Positions 59,595 through 64,000 of a stretch of 64,000 nucleotides of DNA are shown in pieces. Source of the DNA: Gemmobacter sp. (GTDB lineage Bacteria; Pseudomonadota; Alphaproteobacteria; Rhodobacterales; Rhodobacteraceae); contig NZ_JAUCBS010000003.1 in assembly GCF_034676705.1 (NCBI RefSeq), forward strand, positions 38,785-102,784, read 5' to 3'. Below the pieces are notes generated by a model. It did no database searches, was not told the origin of the DNA, and saw nothing but the letters and a program-made list of their open reading frames with translations. Position 1 is the stretch's first letter. Every line of letters starts with the position of its first letter. A program made the translations under genes and the position numbers.

Positions 59595-60527
59595 TTAAGC
59601 TGACGTCGCTTGCAACTTGATGGCCGCTTCCAGGGCAGGCTCAGTGACGAACCGAAGTTTATAGCCTTCAACGATAAGTTCTTTGGCGCGCTCGATCTTC
59701 GTACCAAAATGCGTCGTGCGCCAATTTTTGGATGCGGTAGACGAGACGACGACATAGTCGGTTTTCCGGGTCGTGGTCTTGGCGACCTCTCCGCCGCAGC
59801 GTTCAATTTCCGTGATTATGAAGTCGCGGGTGCCCATTCGCATGGGGCCGGTGAGGACAACGCACGCGCCTTTAAGCGTGATATGGGCTGCATCTCGGAT
59901 AGGTTCATCGAGCTCAGCTGTGTTTCCAATGTTCGGAATCCCGGTGTCTACGTAGCCATCGCCAACCAAGAGGGCGATCCAGGCGCGAACCTCTTCCGAT
60001 TCCTCTTCTGTGAGGATTTTGTCTGCCAAGGCTGCCTCGAGCGCACGCCACAAATCGCGAAACGCCACGGACGAAGACAGCACCATGCTATCGTGGAAAC
60101 GCGATAGCATTGCCTCAGCTTCGGCCTTTAGGATCACGCCGTCGCAGACGATCCCCGCGCAGAAACCAAGAAACTCGTTCACTTCGTCGCGCTCAGAGTA
60201 AGGTGCCGCCGACTGGATTTCGCTGCGCTTTTCTTTGATGACGTTTTCCAGCGCAGTCATGAAATCATTCTGACCAGAAAAGCAGCGCGCGCGGATGTCT
60301 TCTGCCAGGTCAGCTGCATCCGGGTCTTCGAAGAATTCTACAAACTTGTCCGCTTCTGCCAGAATTGCATCTTCTTCGCCGCTCTCGATCCGTTTGGAAG
60401 AAAGAGCGCCTTGCAAGAACCCAATCCAATAGACTTCGCGTTTGCGGTCATTTGCACCTTTCTGAAGCTGATCCACATCAACGTCTTGCGCCATGACTCG
60501 GGGCTGTGCACGATCGGAAAGCGACAT
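59595..60527 (-). CDS. TerB-like and BRCT-domain protein
   Basis: The 310-residue protein ends in a BRCT domain (LKGACVVLTGPMRMGTRDFI, EIERCGGEVAKTTTRKTDYV, then TKIERAKELIVEGYKLRFV). The middle (GFCAGIVCDGVILKAEAEAM and LTEEESEEVRAWIALLVGDG) resembles a TerB-like helical domain. BRCT domains bind nicked DNA or protein partners, as in LigA. It is convergent to the exonuclease gene and probably serves DNA repair or surveillance. Confidence 0.75.
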   Translation of the reverse strand: MSLSDRAQPRVMAQDVDVDQLQKGANDRKREVYWIGFLQGALSSKRIESGEEDAILAEADKFVEFFEDPDAADLAEDIRARCFSGQNDFMTALENVIKEKRSEIQSAAPYSERDEVNEFLGFCAGIVCDGVILKAEAEAMLSRFHDSMVLSSSVAFRDLWRALEAALADKILTEEESEEVRAWIALLVGDGYVDTGIPNIGNTAELDEPIRDAAHITLKGACVVLTGPMRMGTRDFIITEIERCGGEVAKTTTRKTDYVVVSSTASKNWRTTHFGTKIERAKELIVEGYKLRFVTEPALEAAIKLQATSA

Positions 60528-60702
60528 GGATTATCCCCTAAAAAAGCACTTCTCAAACTTTAGGACGACCAGTTCGGCACAATCAATGTCTTTCAGCATG
60601 TTTGCTCCGTGCGCGTCATTTTTCGCAAGACGTGCAAACATTGCCATCTGTTAGACGGGAAATCTGACTGTTAGAGTCAGTTCAAAGCAACGTTTGGTGA
60701 AG

Positions 60703-60963
60703 ATGCCCGAACCGGCCCATCAACTCGAAGTGTTTCCTCGCTTGCTGCATTTGCGGCGGCTTGACCCTGCGCGCAACATGCGGCGCTACTATCGGATGGC
60801 AATTGAGAGCGATCTCTTCGGTAAGTCCAGTCTGGTGCGAGAATGGGGGCGGATCGGATCACGTGGGCAGATGCTGGTCGAAACCCACTCTGACGAAGGG
60901 CAGGCCGTCAACGCCCTGATGAAACTTGCGCGAGCCAAGGAGCGGAAAGGTTACGTTCGCTGA
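60703..60963 (+). CDS. WGR-domain protein (86 aa)
   Basis: The small protein is almost entirely a WGR domain: RRYYRMAIESDLFGKSSLVR, then EWGRIGSRGQMLVETHSDEG and ALMKLARAKERKGYVR. WGR domains bind nucleic acids or sense DNA breaks in PARP-type proteins. It lies divergent to the BRCT gene. ATG 60703 is taken as start. A short stem TGGACC/GGTCCA (60970-60986) follows. Confidence 0.78.
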   Translation: MPEPAHQLEVFPRLLHLRRLDPARNMRRYYRMAIESDLFGKSSLVREWGRIGSRGQMLVETHSDEGQAVNALMKLARAKERKGYVR

Positions 60964-61631
60964 CGGGGGTGGACCAGAGAGGTCCAACGCGACCCAAGGC
61001 GATCTGAAATCGCTTCGAGCGCTGACAAATTGTCATTAAACATAGGTAGGCGATGCTTTTCGCGTCCCGTGCCATGAGCGATAGAACTGGTTTCTATAGC
61101 TCATCGAAGGTTTTTGGCTGGAGCGATCGAGATCATCATTGCCGAGCCCTATCGGTCAACAACTCCACGACACTGACACCTCGCGTCACGGCTTTGCTCT
61201 GCCGGTGCCTAGCATTTCGATTTGTTCCAGCGGCCGATTGGGTGTGTCAGAACGCATCACCGCCCTTCCGGCTGGGCAGCTGTATCATTCTTTCGCCCAA
61301 ACATTCCTTTCAACCCTTGCGGGCACAGCCGGGGCGTCGGCACTTGTTAGCAGGGCGATCCGTGTCCGGCATCACTATCATGACCTTCAGATCGCAGATG
61401 GTGACACAGGCTTGCGAAGTACGCAGGGCGGCGTCACATTCGGTCTGTCCCCCGCGTCGCTTTTCTGATCGTGCAAACTCCCTTTCGACGAAACGGTTGC
61501 GGCAATCTGGCACGCAGTTGTTGACATGGCCCCTCCCTCTTTCCGGGTTTTTTCTTCCTAGGCCTGACACTGCCGTTTGCGGGTTTGAGCGGTTCTGCCC
61601 TGCCGCTGCCCGTGATCCCGGCTCAGGCACC
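60964..61631. other. Gene-poor region, 668 nt
   Basis: Only short or overlapping frames without family resemblance are seen on both strands. The codon pattern is irregular, with mixed AT-rich and GC-rich patches, so decayed sequence is likely. The right end is sharply bounded by the conserved ssb leader at 61632. Confidence 0.5.
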
Positions 61632-61848
61632 TCCCTTCGACTGACAATCCCCTAAGCCTGTTCGGCCTCTGGCTCGCAACCCCGCTCAGGGCCGGGCCGT
61701 GTTGGTCGCGTACCGCTCCCTGCCCGCACTACCCCGGTCCTTCGGGGGTTTCCGGTGACCCAAGTGCCACCGTGCAAGCCTCAGCCGACACGCTTCATTC
61801 GGGTCTTGTCGAAGGGATGGTCCCTTCAGCCAGAAACAGGAGCTTCAC
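61632..61848 (+). promoter_or_regulatory. Conserved 217-nt ssb leader, copy 2
   Basis: It matches the leader at 29897-30112, with the 5'-most 41-42 nt identical and a mosaic of conserved and variable blocks further on. The stem CGACA/TGTCG, the GGGA/TCCC hairpin and the TTCGGGGG hairpin region are kept although bases differ. It ends at the AGGAG of the second ssb. Confidence 0.65.
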
Positions 61849-62253
61849 ATGCAGAACATCGTCATCCTCGCCGGCAACATCGGTCAGTCCCCGGAAGTCC
61901 GCACCACGCAAGGTGGGACAAAGATCACCAACTTCACCCTCGCCACCTCGCGCCCGCGTCTGTCCGAAGGCCGGGTCCAGCGCGACGAGAACGGCTACCG
62001 CGTGATGGACACCGAATGGCACCGCATCACCTGCTTCAACGGTCTCGGCAAGACGGTCGCCGACAACTGCGAAAAGGGCATGAAAGTGATGGTTCACGGC
62101 CGCATCCACTACACTAAGTGGACCGATGCCGCCGGGGTCGACCGCTACGGCTGCGAGATCATCGCGGAAAAGGTCGACTTTCTGAGCCGCCCGAAGGCTG
62201 GTGAAGGCGAAGACCCTGAACTGGTCGACCGCGAGGATCAGTTCGCGGGCTGA
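61849..62253 (+). CDS. ssb: Single-stranded DNA-binding protein, copy 2 (altered C-terminal tip)
   Basis: The 134-residue protein is nearly identical to the SSB at 30113 through the OB fold (MQNIVILAGNIGQSPEVRTT, TEWHRITCFNGLGKTVADNC). However, it ends DREDQFAG instead of the canonical acidic DDEIPF tip. The missing terminal Pro-Phe should weaken recruitment of SSB-interacting proteins. Shared leader and coding sequence indicate an in-plasmid duplication or acquisition of a close homologue. A hairpin terminator follows. Confidence 0.95.
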   Translation: MQNIVILAGNIGQSPEVRTTQGGTKITNFTLATSRPRLSEGRVQRDENGYRVMDTEWHRITCFNGLGKTVADNCEKGMKVMVHGRIHYTKWTDAAGVDRYGCEIIAEKVDFLSRPKAGEGEDPELVDREDQFAG

Positions 62254-62267
62254 GACCCCGCAGATCC

Positions 62268-62293
62268 GACCCGGTGGCGCAAGCCGCCGGGTC
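62268..62293 (+). terminator. Hairpin terminator after ssb copy 2
   Basis: GACCCGGTGGC and GCCGCCGGGTC form an 11-bp stem (one T-G) with a GCAA loop, followed by TCTTCGTTTCG. Confidence 0.75.
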
Positions 62294-62371
62294 TCTTCGT
62301 TTCGCCAGCGGGCGGGCGCAGAAGCCAGCCCGCATAAAAACGGCGGATAAGCTGCGCCGCGCCAACCCAAT

Positions 62372-62593
62372 TCACGCCTGGGTCAACTCAGACAAGACCA
62401 ATGCCTTCTTTGCGCGCCGCTTGTTAGGCGTGTACCAGACGGTCTTGCGCTCGCCTGTTTGACTGAACTCATACGTCACCCCGAGGATCCTCGCGCGATG
62501 ATCCGGATCGACCATCCATTCGACGGGTGTGCCGATGTCAAATTCAGACGGCGGGATGGTCCGCTTGAGGGCAGGGGCTTCTGTGCTGGTCAT
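62372..62593 (-). CDS. Small hypothetical protein (73 aa) coupled to the VirC2-like gene
   Basis: The protein reads GTPVEWMVDPDHRARILGVT and ERKTVWYTPNKRRAKKALVL, which may be a small SH3-like barrel with a basic end. Its start overlaps the stop of the upstream gene in ATGA. No function is recognised; the location suggests a role in conjugation or DNA binding. Confidence 0.6.
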   Translation of the reverse strand: MTSTEAPALKRTIPPSEFDIGTPVEWMVDPDHRARILGVTYEFSQTGERKTVWYTPNKRRAKKALVLSELTQA

Positions 62594-63303
62594 TGTTCGT
62601 CTCCCTCGTTTGTTGTCTGAATTTTCGCCTTGGCCAAGGCCACGTCGAAGGCCACCTGAAACCGGGCGCGGTAGGCCGGACCCATGGCACGCGCCAATCC
62701 CATGATGCCAAGCGGGTCATGGATTTTCGCCAGGTCCGCCGCGAACTGCGGCCGCAAGGTTAAGGTCACGCTGGTCGGATGCTTGCCGCGTGCCCCACGG
62801 GCCTCCTCCACATCGGGCATCCCATCACGTTCCCAATCGTCGAAGACCTGATCGCGCAGACCCTGGGCAACGCGGCGGATCAGAAACTGGACGGTGCAAC
62901 GTGCAGCCGTGGCCCACTCTTCTGCCAGCCGCGCCTGACGGGTGGTCAGCGACAATGAGACATGGACCACATGCCCGCGCGCGGCTGACCCGGTGGCGAC
63001 GCGATTCCCTTTCGCATCCCAAGCCTTTGGAATGACGAAGACCTTCTCCTCTTCCCGGGACTCGTCTTTGGTCCCAAGGGGTCTGATGCTGACCTCGCCT
63101 GCGTTGCCACTTGGCGTGGCCGCCACTGCAATCGCGGGTAGCGAAGGTTCCGTCTCGGTCAATTCATCAGCTGACTTCGGCTGAACCGGGATTGCCCAAT
63201 CAACCAAATCACTTTCGCCCACCTTCCCGCCAAACCCCAACTTTGCCGAAAACCCTGCATCCTGGCGAATGATCCGCATCATGTCCTTACGCTGCGCCAT
63301 CAT
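62590..63303 (-). CDS. VirC2-like conjugation accessory protein
   Basis: The 237-residue protein follows a VirC1-type ATPase gene with a 4-bp overlap, the order of virC1-virC2. Its C-terminal half has two ribbon-helix-helix-like stretches (HVVHVSLSLTTRQARLAEEW, then HPTSVTLTLRPQFAADLAKI), as in VirC2, which binds the overdrive sequence beside the T-DNA border. The N-terminal part is variable. The family call is from context and fold pattern, so moderate. It suggests a relaxase/oriT region nearby. Confidence 0.6.
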   Translation of the reverse strand: MMAQRKDMMRIIRQDAGFSAKLGFGGKVGESDLVDWAIPVQPKSADELTETEPSLPAIAVAATPSGNAGEVSIRPLGTKDESREEEKVFVIPKAWDAKGNRVATGSAARGHVVHVSLSLTTRQARLAEEWATAARCTVQFLIRRVAQGLRDQVFDDWERDGMPDVEEARGARGKHPTSVTLTLRPQFAADLAKIHDPLGIMGLARAMGPAYRARFQVAFDVALAKAKIQTTNEGDEQ

Positions 63304-64000
63304 GCGACCTCCGCCGGGTTGAGGATCATCTGGTCGATCTCTTCCAGAAGGTCGCCTGCCTCCTTCACGGCACTCTGGACATGCGCAGCAAGCGCCCGGT
63401 TCGGCGTCTTGTCCGCGATCACCCCGAGAAGCCCTTCTCTGTCCATTCGAACATAAGCGGCGCGGTTGCCAAGATAGGTCTCAAGGGCAGGCAAGGACTG
63501 GAACAGCTCTTCAGCCACCGCCCGCTCGGTCTCTGACACCCGCACAGGCACCCGGTTGAGCAACACGGAAAACCCTGCAAGCTCATCCGGCTTTTCCACG
63601 CGACCACGCAGCTTGAGGTACCAATTGGCGGTTTCCAGCGTCTCACTCAGATCGCCTCGCGACAGCATCATCGGGCAAATGATCCTATGCGCTGCGACCG
63701 CCAGAACGTCCTGCGCTTCTGACCCGCCGCCGAAGGTGTCGATCAGGATGAGGTGCTCTTGATCGGGCTGCTCATAGATCTGCCCAATAGCTTCTGCCAC
63801 CCGGTGCGCATCCAGCGTGTGGATCACTTCAACCAAGGGGGACCAGTTGCCTGCCTCCTTTCCCGCCTGCATCCACTTGAGGCAGGATTTTGAGGCATCG
63901 GTGTCAAAGATCGTCACCGTCTCGCCTCGTGCAGCCGCAGCAGAAGCCAAGGCGCGACAGAGAGTGCTCTTGCCCGATCCCCCCTTGCGGTTCATCACCA
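63300..64000 (-). CDS. VirC1-like ParA-family ATPase (5' end outside window)
   Basis: The visible 233 codons begin just before the P-loop MNRKGGSGKSTLCRALASAA and continue with TIFDTDASKSCLKWMQAGKE, LILIDTFGGGSEAQDVLAVA and VLLNRVPVRVSETERAV. This is the ParA/MinD ATPase pattern of VirC1-type proteins, which bring relaxosomes to the secretion channel. The true start lies beyond 64000. It is coupled to the VirC2-like gene. A second plasmid partition system is the alternative, but RepA at 21201 already fills that role. Confidence 0.75.
   Translation of the reverse strand, partial: VMNRKGGSGKSTLCRALASAAAARGETVTIFDTDASKSCLKWMQAGKEAGNWSPLVEVIHTLDAHRVAEAIGQIYEQPDQEHLILIDTFGGGSEAQDVLAVAAHRIICPMMLSRGDLSETLETANWYLKLRGRVEKPDELAGFSVLLNRVPVRVSETERAVAEELFQSLPALETYLGNRAAYVRMDREGLLGVIADKTPNRALAAHVQSAVKEAGDLLEEIDQMILNPAEVA

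Noticed and set aside
34500..61345. A shared string GGGGCGTCGGCACTT near 34510 and 61330
   Set aside because: A single 15-nt match without extended similarity; likely chance in GC-rich DNA, though position near RadC and the ssb leader was noted.
61053..61655. Possible protein of about 200 residues, or a transposase remnant on the other strand
   Set aside because: Neither strand gives recognisable motifs; the frame runs into the conserved ssb leader, so I call the region gene-poor.

Overview
The window looks like a segment of a large repABC-type plasmid (or chromid) from a GC-rich alphaproteobacterium, most likely a member of the Rhodobacteraceae. The evidence is a complete repA-repB-repC replication and partition cassette with palindromic parS-like sites, a VirC1/VirC2-like pair at the right edge, and an accessory backbone (ssb, ParB-like, DUF932, RadC, H-NS-like, strawberry-notch helicase, Toprim, DUF2493) typical of alphaproteobacterial plasmids and integrative elements. 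No tRNA, rRNA or CRISPR array was seen.

Layout. (1) 1-7.5 kb: a tightly packed minus-strand redox and protein-repair operon (LysR regulator, MsrB, MsrA, FAD protein, thioredoxin-like, SelO AMPylase, unknown, FAD disulfide oxidoreductase, glutaredoxin-like). (2) 7.6-10.1 kb: a decayed insertion zone, with an IS110-type element inside an ISL3-type element next to a relict of a gene whose intact relative lies at 18.8 kb. (3) 10.5-18.2 kb: an amino-acid-type catabolic cluster (racemase/isomerase-fold enzyme, ABC transporter with fused permease-ATPase, M20 deacylase, class-I amidotransferase-like hydrolase, RidA, FAD amine oxidase, LysR). (4) 18.2-24.7 kb: a broken Fic gene, a DUF1612-type gene, a serine recombinase and repABC with three parS-like sites. 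(5) 24.7-46.1 kb: the backbone module, mostly plus-strand, in which many genes have a strong hairpin in the leader. (6) 46.5-54.2 kb: a type I restriction operon in the order hsdR-hsdS-(GmrSD-like)-hsdM, all overlapping. (7) 54.2-61 kb: a backbone-family gene split by a complete IS66 element with an 8-bp target duplication, then an HTH/PIN toxin-antitoxin pair, a DEDDh exonuclease, a BRCT protein and a WGR protein. (8) 61.6-64 kb: a second ssb with a near copy of the first ssb leader, and the VirC2/VirC1-like genes.

How it may work together. Region 5 plus the second ssb resembles the leading region of a conjugative plasmid: ssb, ParB-like, DUF932, RadC and DNA-processing genes point toward the VirC end, where an origin of transfer would be expected. 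The repeated ssb leader, the recurrent stem-loop before three other genes and a roughly 140-nt multi-branched foldable element before the DUF2493 gene are the most novel-looking signals. They could be regulatory RNAs or single-stranded-DNA promoters used on entry into a recipient. Defence genes (type I plus type IV-like restriction, an RloC/PrrC-like ATPase, AbiEii-like and PIN toxins) are interleaved with this backbone. All functional statements rest on reading translated sequence and motifs; no database search was run.
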